DNA of 64,000 nt. Origin: Flavobacterium jumunjinense (lineage in GTDB: Bacteria > Bacteroidota > Bacteroidia > Flavobacteriales > Flavobacteriaceae). The stretch is taken from positions 1,798,001 to 1,862,000 of the forward strand of contig NZ_CP091285.1 of NCBI RefSeq assembly GCF_021650975.2, read 5' to 3'. The translations under genes and the position numbers were made by a program. Below, piece by piece: positions 1-9,917 of this stretch (the stretch's first letter is position 1; each line of letters begins with the position of its first letter). A model generated the notes under the pieces. The model was not told the origin of the DNA and did not search any database. It saw nothing but the letters and a program-made list of their open reading frames with translations.

Positions 1-1093
1 CAAATTTATGATACATTACAATCATATCTTTGTCCTTTGGTTCAAGAGTCCATTTTTCAGAAAGAATTTTTTCTAAAACTTGAGCAGGTGTCGCATTTTT
101 TAAAGTTATCTTTTTGTCTGCATTAAAAATGTCTAACTCTAATAGTTTGTCCCAAATAACATCGTCTTGGTCAATTTTTTGAGCATGTCTTAGTTTTATT
201 TCAACAGTATCAGTTGGATGATAGGGTAGGAAAGAATTGGTAAATTCACGATAGGTCATATCTTCAGAGTTCTCAATAGTATAAGAGTCATCGGTCATTC
301 CTAATTGTACTAAAATATCCCAAGCTCTAGAATATCCCACTCTTCTAATAGTTCCTCTATAGCATGTTAAAGCATCATCTAAACCATACACAGTTCTGTA
401 TTTTAAAGAATCTCTGTTAGCATACCCTTCAAAACGACCATAACCTTCTACTTCTAGAAATTCAGTTCTTCTGAATAATTTGTTATAAGGAATGTATTTA
501 TAAGTACCTTCTTGAATGAATTTTGCAGCACCACCCTGTCCAGCAAGCACCACATTTCTAGGATTCCAAGTGAATTTATAGTTCCAAAGATTAGTATCAC
601 TTTCTGGAGCAACAAGTCCACCACAGAAAGATTCGAAAAGGATTGTTTTTCCACCTTTTTCTCTAATTTCATCTAGAATTTTCATTGCACTCATATGGTC
701 AATTCCAGGATCTAAGCCAATTTCATTCATGAAGATTAAACCATTCTCTTTTGCAGCTTTGTCTAGTTCTTGCATCTCTTTACTAATATAAGAAGCAGTT
801 ACCATATTCTTTTTGAATGTAATACAGTCTTTAGCCACTTCGATATGCATACTTGCAGGAAGCATAGATACAATTATGTCAGCTTTTTGAATTTCTTCAT
901 GACGTTGTTGTTCGTTAAATATATCAAAAGCAATTGCCTTAGCGTTGGGATGATTCTTTGTCTTTTTTTGAGCTAATTCTAAAGATAAATCGGCAATTGT
1001 AATTTGTAATTGCTCTTGTCCAGATTTATCTAATAAGTATTTTATTAACGAAGAAGCAGATCTTCCTGCTCCTATTACTAATATGTTTCTCAT
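1..1093 (-). CDS. Saccharopine dehydrogenase-like protein (C-terminal end cut by window edge)
   Basis: The frame opens with ATG at 1093 and runs off the left edge, giving about 364 visible residues and no stop. The N-terminus has a Rossmann nucleotide-binding loop (MRNILVIGAGRSAS). The middle carries the NPRNVVLAGQGGAAKF stretch that I associate with saccharopine dehydrogenase C-terminal domains of Bacteroidota. Members of this family oxidise saccharopine or a related imine of lysine catabolism with NAD(P) in the cytoplasm. The usual length is about 450 residues, so roughly the last fifth is missing. A glutaryl-CoA dehydrogenase-like gene at the other end of the window would fit the same catabolic theme, but the two are far apart. 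The family is well supported; the exact substrate is inferred. Confidence 0.85.
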   Translation of the reverse strand, partial: MRNILVIGAGRSASSLIKYLLDKSGQEQLQITIADLSLELAQKKTKNHPNAKAIAFDIFNEQQRHEEIQKADIIVSMLPASMHIEVAKDCITFKKNMVTASYISKEMQELDKAAKENGLIFMNEIGLDPGIDHMSAMKILDEIREKGGKTILFESFCGGLVAPESDTNLWNYKFTWNPRNVVLAGQGGAAKFIQEGTYKYIPYNKLFRRTEFLEVEGYGRFEGYANRDSLKYRTVYGLDDALTCYRGTIRRVGYSRAWDILVQLGMTDDSYTIENSEDMTYREFTNSFLPYHPTDTVEIKLRHAQKIDQDDVIWDKLLELDIFNADKKITLKNATPAQVLEKILSEKWTLEPKDKDMIVMYHKF

Positions 1094-1118
1094 AACAGGA
1101 TTTTGTAAAAATATCACA

Positions 1119-1126
1119 CGAAGGTA
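1119..1126 (-). promoter_or_regulatory. Probable -7 promoter box of the saccharopine dehydrogenase gene
   Basis: Read on the minus strand this is TACCTTCG, one mismatch from the Bacteroidota -7 consensus TAnnTTTG. It lies 25 bases ahead of the ATG at 1093. I see no clear -33 TTG. Confidence 0.35.
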
Positions 1127-1219
1127 GTGAAATGTTATATTTATAAAAAACTTTTAGACTTATTTGTCATTTTTGAAAATAATTCGTGTTTTCTATAATT
1201 AAGATGTTCTTTATAAGTA

Positions 1220-1254
1220 AAACAGTGGCTATTTTATATAAATAGCCACTGTTT
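1220..1254 (-). terminator. Hairpin terminator after the secreted zinc protease
   Basis: A perfect 15-bp stem (AAACAGTGGCTATTT and its complement) with a 5-base loop starts 21 bases past the end of the minus-strand protease gene. The T-tract that follows on the minus strand is short, so termination is likely rather than certain. Confidence 0.7.
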
Positions 1255-1275
1255 GTGTGAATTTGTTATTCCGAA

Positions 1276-3882
1276 TTATTTAATTTCTTTCAAGTTGTTG
1301 TCTATTAAAGTAACTAAGTATTCTTTATGTGCTTTTGTTGCTATATCTACATTGGTAGAGGCAGCCATCATTTTTCTAATACTTTTTAAATTGTATAAAG
1401 CCATTGATTTAACCACATTTGAATTTCTGTTCTTAGGGTCGTTCTTAATAATAGTTATTAATCTATTTGTGTATTCTGCTTGTAGATTCTGTCTAAATGT
1501 ATTGATATTGCTGTAAGCATCTGCTTTAAAAATAGCATTGTTTAAGTCGGTCATAAAAGTAGAAAGTTTGTATTCATTTCCGTATAACTCACTATCTACA
1601 ATTCTCTGTAATGTGTTATAGTGTAAAATGTGATCTAAAATGCTTTCTTGGTAGCTTAATACTTGTGCGTGAATCTTTGGGTCTTCAGGTCCATTAAAGA
1701 AATTATAACCTCTTCTTTGTATTGCTAAAAAGTTATAAAGATCGTTTGGAGCATCGAAAGCATTTGGAGCAAAAACATATGTTTCTAAAGCATCCATAGC
1801 TCTTTTTTGGTCTTTCAAATTAACTGGAGTGAAAGGTTTTGTAGCGTTTGCTTGTCCAGCCATGGCTCTATCAACATAAACACCGCCTATAAATCTAGAA
1901 ATAACACCAGAAGCTACTCTTTTTTGGTTGTTTAAGAGGTAGTAAATTCTTCTTAACTCATGGTATGATTCACCTGTTTTTGTAAATTTCGATTTAGCGT
2001 CTAGCATCATTTTGTCAACCAATTTAAATCGATCAACAGAATAACGAATAGGATCATTAGATAAATCACCAACCATTACTCTTGGATCGATTGCTTTTCC
2101 AGGTGCACGCATATCATCAGCATCATTTCCAAAGATTAATTCTGGTTGAGTTGATTTGTTTAATAAGGTGTTCTTTTCTGTTTCAGAAGTAAATGGAGTA
2201 TAACCAAATTCTATTGCCCAGAGATCATAAGGACCTACAGAAGTATCGTAGTATTGTCCTTGTTTGGTTCTGTCAAGATTGATGTTTATATCAGCATAAT
2301 CCATTACAGAGCCAGTTAAAGCTTTTCCTTTAATAAACTCGGCATCGTTTAATTGTTCTGGAGAGAAAATATGACTTGCTTTCATGTTGTGGTTTAATCC
2401 TAGAGTATGACCAACTTCATGCATGATTAATGCGATCATTGATTCTTTTTTCATCCTAACCATTTCTAAGTCTGAAGCTGCGTTTGCTGCTAAAAATGAT
2501 TGTCCGAACATTGTGTTTTCATGCATCACATGACCAAGGGAACATAATTTATGATTGTCTTTTAGGAAGGCTAGGTTGTTTTCAGGAGCAGAAGTAGCCG
2601 ATAAATCAAATACTTTGTCATAAAGGACTCTATTTGTAAAATGAAGATATTCTAACATAATATCAGCCCCCATAATCTCTCCTGTTTTAGGATTAACAAA
2701 ACTAGGACCATAACCACCAAAGCCTGGATTAGGAGAAGATGCCCAGCGCAAAACATTATATCTAATATCTCCCGCATCCCAAGTTGCATCATCGGGTTGT
2801 ATTTTTACAACCATTGCATTTTTGAAACCTGCTTTTTCAAAAGCCTTGTTCCATTCTAAAACCCCTTCAGTAATAGTTTCTCTCCATTCTAATGGTGTTG
2901 TGTTTTCAATCCACCAAGTGATTGGTGTTACAGGCTCAGAAATTACTGCATTTGGGTCTTTCTTAATAAGATTCCAACGGTGAATTAAATCTCTATATGG
3001 AGTAGAAGAAGTAGAGGTTTGATTATCTACTTGTGTGGTGAAGTACCCAACTCTAGGATCGTCAAAACGAATTTCAAAATCATTCTCAGGCATAGCAATT
3101 AAGCTATGGTATACTTTTATGCTTACATTTCTTCCGTCAGATATAGCATTTGTCCCGTTGTTGATTACAGAAGCGTTAGAATAAACATATTCGACAGCTA
3201 TATCTGTGTTTTCTGGATAGTTTCTAATTGCATTTATTTTTGTTTTGTCTTTGTCTAGACTTCCTAATGTAAATGCGAAAGGAGATGAGGTTGGAAACTT
3301 CGAAGGTTTAATCTGAGTTAGTGTTTCTTTTAAGAAAAGATCATTAGCAGAAATTAAATATAGTTTTTTTGCTTCATCATGAGCTAAAACTTTTTCACTA
3401 GCCATGTTTCCATTACTTAAATTAGCATCTTGAGATTTAGAAATAGGATTGTTTGGGTCAAAGTAAAAGGAAGTGTTTTGAGTTACGAATTCAATTTTGT
3501 CGAAGTACTTTTCAATTTTAAAAACGATCGAGTTCCCATAGGCTCCTCTAAAGCGACCTGTGTCTGATGTTCCGTCTGCAGTTTGATTGAAATAGATAAA
3601 TTCTTTGCCAATTTGGTCTTCACTAATTAACATTTGAACGCTACCATTTACTGTGTCTTGGTAAATAGTAAAGAGACCTTCGATTTTTTTACTTTGTTTT
3701 ACTAATTCCTCAATTGTTTTCTTTTCAGTTTTTTTTGCTTTAGCAGCTAATGCTTCTGCAGCAGCCTTTTCTTTCTTTTTTCTTCTGCTTTGTGCTTCGG
3801 TTGTTTGAATTTGGAATAAAAACAAACAAACTAAGAAAACAGAAAAAATACTTTTATTAGATTTAAATGTATTGATTTTCAT
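1276..3882 (-). CDS. Secreted zinc-dependent metalloprotease (DUF5117/DUF4953 type)
   Basis: This 868-residue protein starts with a signal peptide (about residues 1-30, ending TTEAQ) followed by a very basic Lys/Ala-rich stretch. The zinc motif HEVGHTLGLNH begins at residue 488; it gives HExxH plus the third histidine expected of metzincins. The overall plan matches the large Bacteroidota family annotated as DUF5118-DUF5117-DUF4953 zinc metalloproteases, which act in the periplasm or outside the cell. There is no C-terminal T9SS domain, so it is probably periplasmic or uses another route. The gene is monocistronic, with a strong hairpin after it and a 186-base gap to the divergent DUF423 gene. 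Substrate unknown. Confidence 0.85.
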   Translation of the reverse strand: MKINTFKSNKSIFSVFLVCLFLFQIQTTEAQSRRKKKEKAAAEALAAKAKKTEKKTIEELVKQSKKIEGLFTIYQDTVNGSVQMLISEDQIGKEFIYFNQTADGTSDTGRFRGAYGNSIVFKIEKYFDKIEFVTQNTSFYFDPNNPISKSQDANLSNGNMASEKVLAHDEAKKLYLISANDLFLKETLTQIKPSKFPTSSPFAFTLGSLDKDKTKINAIRNYPENTDIAVEYVYSNASVINNGTNAISDGRNVSIKVYHSLIAMPENDFEIRFDDPRVGYFTTQVDNQTSTSSTPYRDLIHRWNLIKKDPNAVISEPVTPITWWIENTTPLEWRETITEGVLEWNKAFEKAGFKNAMVVKIQPDDATWDAGDIRYNVLRWASSPNPGFGGYGPSFVNPKTGEIMGADIMLEYLHFTNRVLYDKVFDLSATSAPENNLAFLKDNHKLCSLGHVMHENTMFGQSFLAANAASDLEMVRMKKESMIALIMHEVGHTLGLNHNMKASHIFSPEQLNDAEFIKGKALTGSVMDYADININLDRTKQGQYYDTSVGPYDLWAIEFGYTPFTSETEKNTLLNKSTQPELIFGNDADDMRAPGKAIDPRVMVGDLSNDPIRYSVDRFKLVDKMMLDAKSKFTKTGESYHELRRIYYLLNNQKRVASGVISRFIGGVYVDRAMAGQANATKPFTPVNLKDQKRAMDALETYVFAPNAFDAPNDLYNFLAIQRRGYNFFNGPEDPKIHAQVLSYQESILDHILHYNTLQRIVDSELYGNEYKLSTFMTDLNNAIFKADAYSNINTFRQNLQAEYTNRLITIIKNDPKNRNSNVVKSMALYNLKSIRKMMAASTNVDIATKAHKEYLVTLIDNNLKEIK

Positions 3883-4036
3883 TGTTTATTATTAATTGGT
3901 TTAAAAGAGGCACAATTTAGAAAAAACTAAATGGCGAATTGAAAAATAAAAAGTTAAAATTTGTTAAATTACAAGAAAGTTTTGAGTCGTTAATTAAAGT
4001 AGCGGTTTCTTCATTTTAGGATTAAGTTTTTAGCTT

Positions 4037-4044
4037 TATCTTTA
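4037..4044 (+). promoter_or_regulatory. Possible -7 box for the DUF423 gene
   Basis: TATCTTTA differs from TAnnTTTG only in the last base and lies 24 bases ahead of the ATG at 4069. No convincing -33 element was found. Confidence 0.35.
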
Positions 4045-4068
4045 CAGTGTTATTGAATAATAAAAAAA

Positions 4069-4458
4069 ATGGAAAGAAAAATTATCTTAGTTGCAGTAAT
4101 TTTAGGACTAGTATCAATCGTTTTAGGTGCTTTCGGAGCTCATGGATTAAAGAAGTTTTTAACAACAGATCAATTATCTACTTTTGAAGTAGGTGTGCGA
4201 TATCAAATGTATCATGCTTTGTTTTTGCTATTTGTAGCAACTACTAATTTTCTTAGTTTAAAAGAAAAAACAGTAGTATTTTATTTAGTAATTGTTGGGG
4301 TTTTATTGTTTTCGGGTTCAATATATTTGTTGTCTACAAGTAGTATAACATCAATCAAAACTAAAATTATAGGACCTATAACTCCAGTTGGTGGTCTGTT
4401 TTTGATTGCTTCTTGGGGGTATATGTTTTATAGTGTTTTAGTAAAAAATAGTATTTAA
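4069..4458 (+). CDS. DUF423 family small integral membrane protein
   Basis: The protein has 129 residues and four hydrophobic segments (about 5-22, 45-60, 68-88, 103-125). The N-terminal GAFGAHGLKK stretch is the hallmark of DUF423 (E. coli YgdD-like) inner-membrane proteins. Their function is not established. The start is an ATG behind an A-rich leader, as is usual for this phylum. It is followed 67 bases later by pckA on the same strand and may be co-transcribed, although pckA is normally regulated alone. Confidence 0.85.
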   Translation: MERKIILVAVILGLVSIVLGAFGAHGLKKFLTTDQLSTFEVGVRYQMYHALFLLFVATTNFLSLKEKTVVFYLVIVGVLLFSGSIYLLSTSSITSIKTKIIGPITPVGGLFLIASWGYMFYSVLVKNSI

Positions 4459-4525
4459 CACCTAATTTTAAAATTAAATTTATAATTTTACACCTTTAAA
4501 ACAAACACAACATAACTCATTTTTT

Positions 4526-6151
4526 ATGAACAGTTACAATCAACCTACGAAATCGATTTCGTTAGAGAAATATGGAATTAAAAATGTATCACAAGTTATT
4601 TATAATCCTTCGTACGACTTTTTATACAAAGAAGAGCTTACTGAAGACTTAAAAGGCTTTGAAAAAGGGCAGTTATCTGAATTAGGAGCTGTAAATGTAA
4701 TGACAGGAGAGTTTACAGGTCGTTCTCCTAAGGATAAGTATATTGTTAATGATGATACTACAAAAGATACAATTTGGTGGACTTCAGATAAAGCGGTAAA
4801 CGATAATAAACCAATTTCTACAGATACTTGGAATGCATTAAAAGAAACAACAGTTTCTCAATTGTCTGGGAAAAAGTTATATGTAATCGATGCTTTTTGT
4901 GGAGCGAACGAAAACACGCGCTTAAAAGTTCGTTTTATAATGGAAGTAGCTTGGCAGGCACATTTTGTTAAAAATATGTTTATTAGGCCTACGGAAGAAG
5001 AATTAGCAAACTTTGGTGAGCCAGATTTTGTAGTTATGAATGCTTCTAAAACATTATTCAAAGATTATGCAAAACATGATTTGAATTCGGAGGTATACGT
5101 GGCTTTTAATTTAACTGAGAAAATTCAGTTAATTGGAGGTACTTGGTACGGAGGAGAGATGAAAAAAGGAATGTTCTCTATGATGAACTATTATTTGCCT
5201 TTGCAAGGTATTGCTTCAATGCACTGTTCTGCAAATAAAGGTAAAGATGGAGATGTAGCTGTTTTCTTTGGTTTGTCTGGTACTGGAAAAACTACATTGT
5301 CAACAGATCCTAAGAGAGAATTAATTGGTGATGATGAGCATGGATGGGATAATGATGGAGTGTTTAATTTTGAAGGTGGTTGCTATGCAAAAACTATCGA
5401 TTTAAGTGCTGAAAATGAGCCAGACATTTATAGAGCAATTCGTAAAGATGCTTTGTTAGAGAATGTAACAGTATCTACAGAGGGTAAAATTGATTTTACA
5501 GATGGTTCTGTAACACAAAATACACGTGTTTCGTATCCTATAAATCATATTGATAATATTGTTAAGCCTGTGTCTAAAGCAGGACATGCAACAAAGGTAA
5601 TTTTTTTAACAGCAGATGCTTTTGGAGTAATGCCACCAGTTTCTAAGTTAACTCCAGAGCAAACAAAATATTATTTCTTATCTGGTTTTACAGCTAAATT
5701 AGCAGGAACAGAAAGAGGTGTAACAGAACCACAACCAACTTTTTCAGCTTGTTTTGGTAAAGCATTTTTATCTTTACATCCAACAAAATATGGAGAAGAG
5801 TTGGTTAAAAAAATGGAAGAGAATAATGCAACTGCATATATGGTGAATACGGGATGGAATGGAACAGGTAAGCGTATTTCTATAAAAGATACAAGAGCAA
5901 TTATTGATGCTATTTTAGATGGTTCAATTGAGAACGTAGAGACTAAAGTTGTGCCAGTATTTAATTTTGAGGTTCCAGTATCTTTGAATGATGTAAATCC
6001 TAGTATTTTAGATCCAAGAGATACGTATGAGCAAGCTTCTCAATGGGAAACAAAGGCAAATGATCTTGCAGGTAGGTTTGTGAAAAACTTTGAGCAATAT
6101 ACAGATAATTCAGAAGGGCAAAACCTTGTAAAAGCAGGTCCTCAAATCTAA
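4526..6151 (+). CDS. pckA: Phosphoenolpyruvate carboxykinase (ATP)
   Basis: At 541 residues this is the normal length for ATP-dependent PEP carboxykinase, which converts oxaloacetate and ATP to PEP, CO2 and ADP and drives gluconeogenesis in the cytoplasm. The P-loop [11 protein letters not shown] lies at residues 249-259 and is followed by the GDDEHGW segment that binds metal and nucleotide. The early TGRSPKDKY segment forms the substrate site. All key motifs appear intact. The gene ends 30 bases before a strong bidirectional hairpin shared with the convergent hemD gene. Confidence 0.97.
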   Translation: MNSYNQPTKSISLEKYGIKNVSQVIYNPSYDFLYKEELTEDLKGFEKGQLSELGAVNVMTGEFTGRSPKDKYIVNDDTTKDTIWWTSDKAVNDNKPISTDTWNALKETTVSQLSGKKLYVIDAFCGANENTRLKVRFIMEVAWQAHFVKNMFIRPTEEELANFGEPDFVVMNASKTLFKDYAKHDLNSEVYVAFNLTEKIQLIGGTWYGGEMKKGMFSMMNYYLPLQGIASMHCSANKGKDGDVAVFFGLSGTGKTTLSTDPKRELIGDDEHGWDNDGVFNFEGGCYAKTIDLSAENEPDIYRAIRKDALLENVTVSTEGKIDFTDGSVTQNTRVSYPINHIDNIVKPVSKAGHATKVIFLTADAFGVMPPVSKLTPEQTKYYFLSGFTAKLAGTERGVTEPQPTFSACFGKAFLSLHPTKYGEELVKKMEENNATAYMVNTGWNGTGKRISIKDTRAIIDAILDGSIENVETKVVPVFNFEVPVSLNDVNPSILDPRDTYEQASQWETKANDLAGRFVKNFEQYTDNSEGQNLVKAGPQI

Positions 6152-6180
6152 TGATCTAATTTAGAAAGATTAATGTAATG

Positions 6181-6215
6181 AAAAAGCGTTCTAAAATTTA
6201 ATTAGAACGCTTTTT
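6181..6215. terminator. Bidirectional terminator between pckA and hemD
   Basis: A 14-bp perfect stem, AAAAAGCGTTCTAA paired with TTAGAACGCTTTTT, encloses a 7-base loop. It sits between two convergent genes and has T-runs on both strands. Confidence 0.85.
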
Positions 6216-6233
6216 TTATGCTCTGTAAGGGGG

Positions 6234-6992
6234 TTATTTTCCTTTATTGGCTTCTAGTATGTATTTTTCTAATGCGCCTGTCATAGAGGGTGTTCCAGGG
6301 GCAGGTGCCATAATGTCTATTCTAAGACCTCTGTCTAGCGCTTCTTTTTGAGTTGTTGTTCCGAAAACAGCAATTCTTGTGTCGTTTTGTTTGAAATCTG
6401 GAAAGTTCTTAAATAAAGATTTTATTCCAGTTGGACTAAAGAAAGCTAAAATATCATAATAAACATCTTTCAAGTCAGAAAGGTCACTCATTATGGTTTT
6501 GTAGAAAATAGCAGGAGTCCAAGCTACTTTTAAATTGTCTAAAGTTTGCGAAATATCAGCATTTAATTGGTCGGAAGCCGGAAGTAAAAACTTTTCATCC
6601 TTATATTTCTTTATTAATGGTGCTAAATCAATAAAATCTTTTGGTCCAACATATATTTTACGTTTTCTGTAAACTACATATCGTTGTAGATAAAAGGCAA
6701 CTGCTTCAGATTGACAGAAATATTTCATATCTTCCGGAACTTTATAGCGCATTTCTTCTGCAACTCTAAAAAAGTGATCAACAGAATTTCTGCTTGTTAA
6801 TATGATTGCGGTAAAATTATTTAAATCTATTTTTTGCGCTCTCACTTCTTTCGCAGATACACCTTCTACGTGAATAAAAGTTCTAAAGTCAACTTTAACT
6901 TTGAGTTTGTTTTGTAGTTCAAAATAAGGAGAATTCTCTACCTTAGGCTCTGGTTGTGAAACCAATATCGTTTTCACTTTTAAATTTGACAT
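6234..6992 (-). CDS. hemD: Uroporphyrinogen-III synthase
   Basis: The 252-residue protein has the loosely conserved two-lobed HemD pattern. The N-terminus has ILVSQPEP, the mid-region AIILTSRNSVDHFF, and the C-terminal lobe LAFFSPTGIKSLF followed by IAVFGTTTQKEALDRGL. HemD closes hydroxymethylbilane to uroporphyrinogen III in haem synthesis. HemD is a poorly conserved family, so the assignment rests on these motifs and on the adjacent DUF4271 gene, a pairing I recall as common in Flavobacteriaceae. It starts only 9 bases after the DUF4271 stop, so the two are probably one transcript. Confidence 0.88.
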   Translation of the reverse strand: MSNLKVKTILVSQPEPKVENSPYFELQNKLKVKVDFRTFIHVEGVSAKEVRAQKIDLNNFTAIILTSRNSVDHFFRVAEEMRYKVPEDMKYFCQSEAVAFYLQRYVVYRKRKIYVGPKDFIDLAPLIKKYKDEKFLLPASDQLNADISQTLDNLKVAWTPAIFYKTIMSDLSDLKDVYYDILAFFSPTGIKSLFKNFPDFKQNDTRIAVFGTTTQKEALDRGLRIDIMAPAPGTPSMTGALEKYILEANKGK

Positions 6993-7001
6993 ACGTTTTT
7001 T

Positions 7002-7673
7002 CTAATTTTTTGTAATAAAATAATACATAAAATAGTAAGGTGCTATTTCAAGGGTGCAAAGATACAAAATAAAATAAAATATCTTGCGAATTACTAAATT
7101 TTGATGCATTTTTAAGGATACCAAGTAGGTCGTAAAATTTGCAAGCACAATGATAGCTGTTACTAAGAGGAAAAACCAAGTTGTATTGAAATTGGAATTA
7201 TAGTATAATATAATGTTTATTGGGAGTAATAAGAAGCTAAAATAGGATCTATAGCTAACTTTTAAGAGATTAAATTGCTCTGTGAATTCTTCGATTCTGA
7301 AAGTTGTTGCAATAATTTTTTCAATTAAATACTTTGAAAGGATAAAAACACCTAGAAAAGTGAAGATTTGCAAGAAAACTATTTTGTCGTTATTTTTGTT
7401 GTAAGATGGTAAGTGTTTTAGAAATAAGAAAATAAAAAAAGAATAAGAAAATACTTGAATAAAGAACATAGATAAAGTAAAACCACTTCTAATATTACTG
7501 TTGTCTTTGTATATTTTAGTATACTTGTCTGAAATGGCAAGCTTAACGAATTCGCTAAAACGAGCTTCAAATACGTTTTTGTTTATTATTATTATAACAA
7601 AACAGAGCAAGAACAATAATGTTGCCCAGTCTTTATAATCGATTATTCTCTCTTGAAATTGTATTGTTAGCAT
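7002..7673 (-). CDS. DUF4271 integral membrane protein
   Basis: This 223-residue protein has about six transmembrane segments. The start chosen is the ATG at 7673 (MLTIQFQERIIDYKDW), because the segment RIIDYKDWATLLF matches where DUF4271 proteins usually begin. A longer reading from a TTG at 7784 would overlap the start of the divergent glycosyltransferase gene and lies across its promoter. DUF4271 has no established biochemical role. It sits directly upstream of hemD in the same orientation, with 9 bases between them. Confident about the family, less about the start. Confidence 0.8.
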   Translation of the reverse strand: MLTIQFQERIIDYKDWATLLFLLCFVIIIINKNVFEARFSEFVKLAISDKYTKIYKDNSNIRSGFTLSMFFIQVFSYSFFIFLFLKHLPSYNKNNDKIVFLQIFTFLGVFILSKYLIEKIIATTFRIEEFTEQFNLLKVSYRSYFSFLLLPINIILYYNSNFNTTWFFLLVTAIIVLANFTTYLVSLKMHQNLVIRKIFYFILYLCTLEIAPYYFMYYFITKN

Positions 7674-7748
7674 GTTTGGCAAAATTACAAAAATTAATGT
7701 CAATATTATTATTATAAAATTATTAAGAGATAAACTTAAGAAATAGTT

Positions 7749-7756
7749 TATTTTTG
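7749..7756 (+). promoter_or_regulatory. -7 promoter box for the glycosyltransferase-pyrC operon
   Basis: TATTTTTG is an exact match to TAnnTTTG and lies 21 bases ahead of the ATG at 7778. The spacing is typical for the primary sigma factor of Bacteroidota. A TTG at -33 is not evident. Confidence 0.55.
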
Positions 7757-7777
7757 CATTCGAAAATGTGTTGAAAA

Positions 7778-8503
7778 ATGACAAAATCGATAGTAGTAAT
7801 ACCTACCTATAATGAAATTGAGAACATTGAAAGTATTATAAATGCTGTATTTTCTTTAGAAACTCCATTTCATGTTTTAATTGTTGACGATAATTCTCCC
7901 GACGGAACCTCAAAAAAGGTTCAAGAACTTCAAAAAATATACAATGACAGGTTGTTCTTGGAAGTGAGAACTAAGAAGGCAGGATTAGGAACTGCGTATG
8001 TTCATGGGTTTAAATGGTCGTTGTCAAATGATTATGATTATATTTTTGAAATGGATGCCGATTTTTCACATAATCCAAAGGATTTGGAACGATTGTTGAG
8101 CGCTTGTAAGAATGATAAAGCAGATGTTGCTATTGGGTCGAGATATTCTACAGGGGTAAATGTTGTTAATTGGCCACTTAACAGGGTTTTAATGTCTTAT
8201 TTTGCTTCTGTATATGTTAAGATAATTACAGGAATGAAGATTCATGACGCCACAGCAGGTTTTATTTGTTACAACAAGGAAGTTTTAAAAAATATTAAGT
8301 TAGACAGAATAAAGTTCATAGGTTATGCGTTTCAAATAGAAATGAAATATAGAGCCTATGTAAAAAAATATAATATTGTAGAAGTGCCAATCATTTTTAC
8401 AGATAGAACAAAAGGTGTTTCAAAAATGAGTGGTTCAATCATTAGAGAAGCCGTATTTGGAGTCATAATGTTACGTATAAGAAAATTATTTAATAGATTA
8501 TAA
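7778..8503 (+). CDS. Polyprenol monophosphomannose synthase-like glycosyltransferase (GT2)
   Basis: The 241-residue protein opens with the GT2 signature VVIPTYNEIENIE, followed by DDNSPDGT (residues about 39-46) and the metal-binding EMDADFSHNPKDL segment. This order is characteristic of dolichol-phosphate mannose synthases, which move a sugar from a nucleotide donor to a lipid phosphate at the cytoplasmic membrane face. There is no C-terminal membrane domain, as in the soluble bacterial DPM1-like type. Its stop codon overlaps the pyrC start (TAATG), showing translational coupling. Confidence 0.88.
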   Translation: MTKSIVVIPTYNEIENIESIINAVFSLETPFHVLIVDDNSPDGTSKKVQELQKIYNDRLFLEVRTKKAGLGTAYVHGFKWSLSNDYDYIFEMDADFSHNPKDLERLLSACKNDKADVAIGSRYSTGVNVVNWPLNRVLMSYFASVYVKIITGMKIHDATAGFICYNKEVLKNIKLDRIKFIGYAFQIEMKYRAYVKKYNIVEVPIIFTDRTKGVSKMSGSIIREAVFGVIMLRIRKLFNRL

Positions 8504-9846
8504 TGAGTACCTTTTTAATTAGGAATGCAAAAATTGTAAATGAAGGAGTTGTTTTTGAAGGAGATGTATTAATTGAAGACGAATTCATTAAAGAGATAGC
8601 CGACAAAATAAGTCCTAAATCTTCTGAATGTATCATTATTGATGCAGAAGGAAGTTATTTAATACCTGGTGCAATAGATGATCAAGTTCATTTTAGAGAA
8701 CCAGGGTTAACACATAAAGGAAATATTGCTTCCGAGAGTAGAGCGGCAATTGCTGGAGGAATAACTTCTTTTATAGAGCAGCCAAACACAGTTCCTAATG
8801 CGGTAACGCAAGAACTTTTAGAACAAAAATATCAAATTGCATCAGAGACTTCGTTTGCAAACTATTCATTCATGATGGGTGGAACAAACGATAACTTAGA
8901 AGAAGTTTTGAAAACCAATCCAAGAAATGTTGCAGGTATTAAATTGTTTTTAGGTTCGTCTACAGGAAATATGTTGGTCGATAATCAAGAAGTTTTAGAA
9001 AAGATTTTTTCCTCGACAAAAATGCTTATCGCAGTGCATTGTGAAGATGAAGGAACAATTAAAGCCAATTTAGAAAAATACAAAGAAGAGTTTGGTGATG
9101 ATATTCCAATGAAATACCATCATTTGATTCGAAGTGCGGAAGCATGTTATTTGTCTTCTTCTAAAGCTATAGAACTAGCCAAGAAAACTGGGGCAAGATT
9201 GCATGTTTTTCATTTGTCTACTGCTAAAGAGATGAGTTTGTTTACAAATAAAATTCCTTTAGAAGAAAAGCAAATTACGGCCGAAGTTTGTGTGCATCAT
9301 CTTTGGTTTTCAGACAAAGATTATGATACTAAAGGAGCGTTGATCAAATGGAATCCAGCTGTAAAAACAGAATCCGATAGAAATGCGCTATGGGAAGCTT
9401 TATTGGATGACAGAATTGATGTTATCGCTACAGATCATGCACCTCATACTTTAGAGGAAAAGATAAATCCTTATACAAGTTGCCCTTCTGGAGGTCCATT
9501 AGTACAACATGCAGTTGTTGCTATGTTTGAAGCGGTGCATAAAGAAAAAATATCTGTAGAGAAAGTGGTAGAGAAAATGTGCCATAATCCTGCGAAAATT
9601 TTCAAGATAGAAAAGAGAGGATTTATTAAGGAAGGATATTATGCAGATTTAGTAATTGTTAATCCGCATTTGCCGTGGAATGTGAAAAAAGAAAATATAC
9701 TATACCAATGTGGCTGGTCTCCTTTTGAAGGAACAAATTTTAAATCGAGAGTTACGCATACCTTTGTTAATGGTAAATTAGTATTTATAAACGGAAAAAT
9801 TAAAGAAGTTAAAGCTGCGCAAAGATTATTGTTTGAAAGAGAATAA
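8503..9846 (+). CDS. pyrC: Dihydroorotase
   Basis: The 447-residue enzyme belongs to the amidohydrolase family and catalyses the reversible ring closure of carbamoyl aspartate in pyrimidine synthesis. The metal-binding segment reads DDQVHFREPG at residues 59-68. The first histidine of the usual HxH is glutamine here (Q61, H63), which I recall as normal for dihydroorotases of Bacteroidota. The carboxylated lysine segment GIKLFLGSS and the late DHAPH motif (residues 311-315) are present. Its ATG overlaps the preceding stop codon by one base. The next gene, a lipoprotein, lies 72 bases downstream. Confidence 0.94.
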   Translation: MSTFLIRNAKIVNEGVVFEGDVLIEDEFIKEIADKISPKSSECIIIDAEGSYLIPGAIDDQVHFREPGLTHKGNIASESRAAIAGGITSFIEQPNTVPNAVTQELLEQKYQIASETSFANYSFMMGGTNDNLEEVLKTNPRNVAGIKLFLGSSTGNMLVDNQEVLEKIFSSTKMLIAVHCEDEGTIKANLEKYKEEFGDDIPMKYHHLIRSAEACYLSSSKAIELAKKTGARLHVFHLSTAKEMSLFTNKIPLEEKQITAEVCVHHLWFSDKDYDTKGALIKWNPAVKTESDRNALWEALLDDRIDVIATDHAPHTLEEKINPYTSCPSGGPLVQHAVVAMFEAVHKEKISVEKVVEKMCHNPAKIFKIEKRGFIKEGYYADLVIVNPHLPWNVKKENILYQCGWSPFEGTNFKSRVTHTFVNGKLVFINGKIKEVKAAQRLLFERE

Positions 9847-9917
9847 TTTTTTGGCACTATTTGATAATAGGTAATGAAAGTCTAAAAGGGTAGTTTGAAT
9901 AAAAAAAAAGAGATCAG

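Noticed and set aside
7674-7784. N-terminal extension of the DUF4271 protein from a TTG
   Set aside because: It overlaps the start of the divergent glycosyltransferase and its promoter, and homologues begin near the ATG at 7673.
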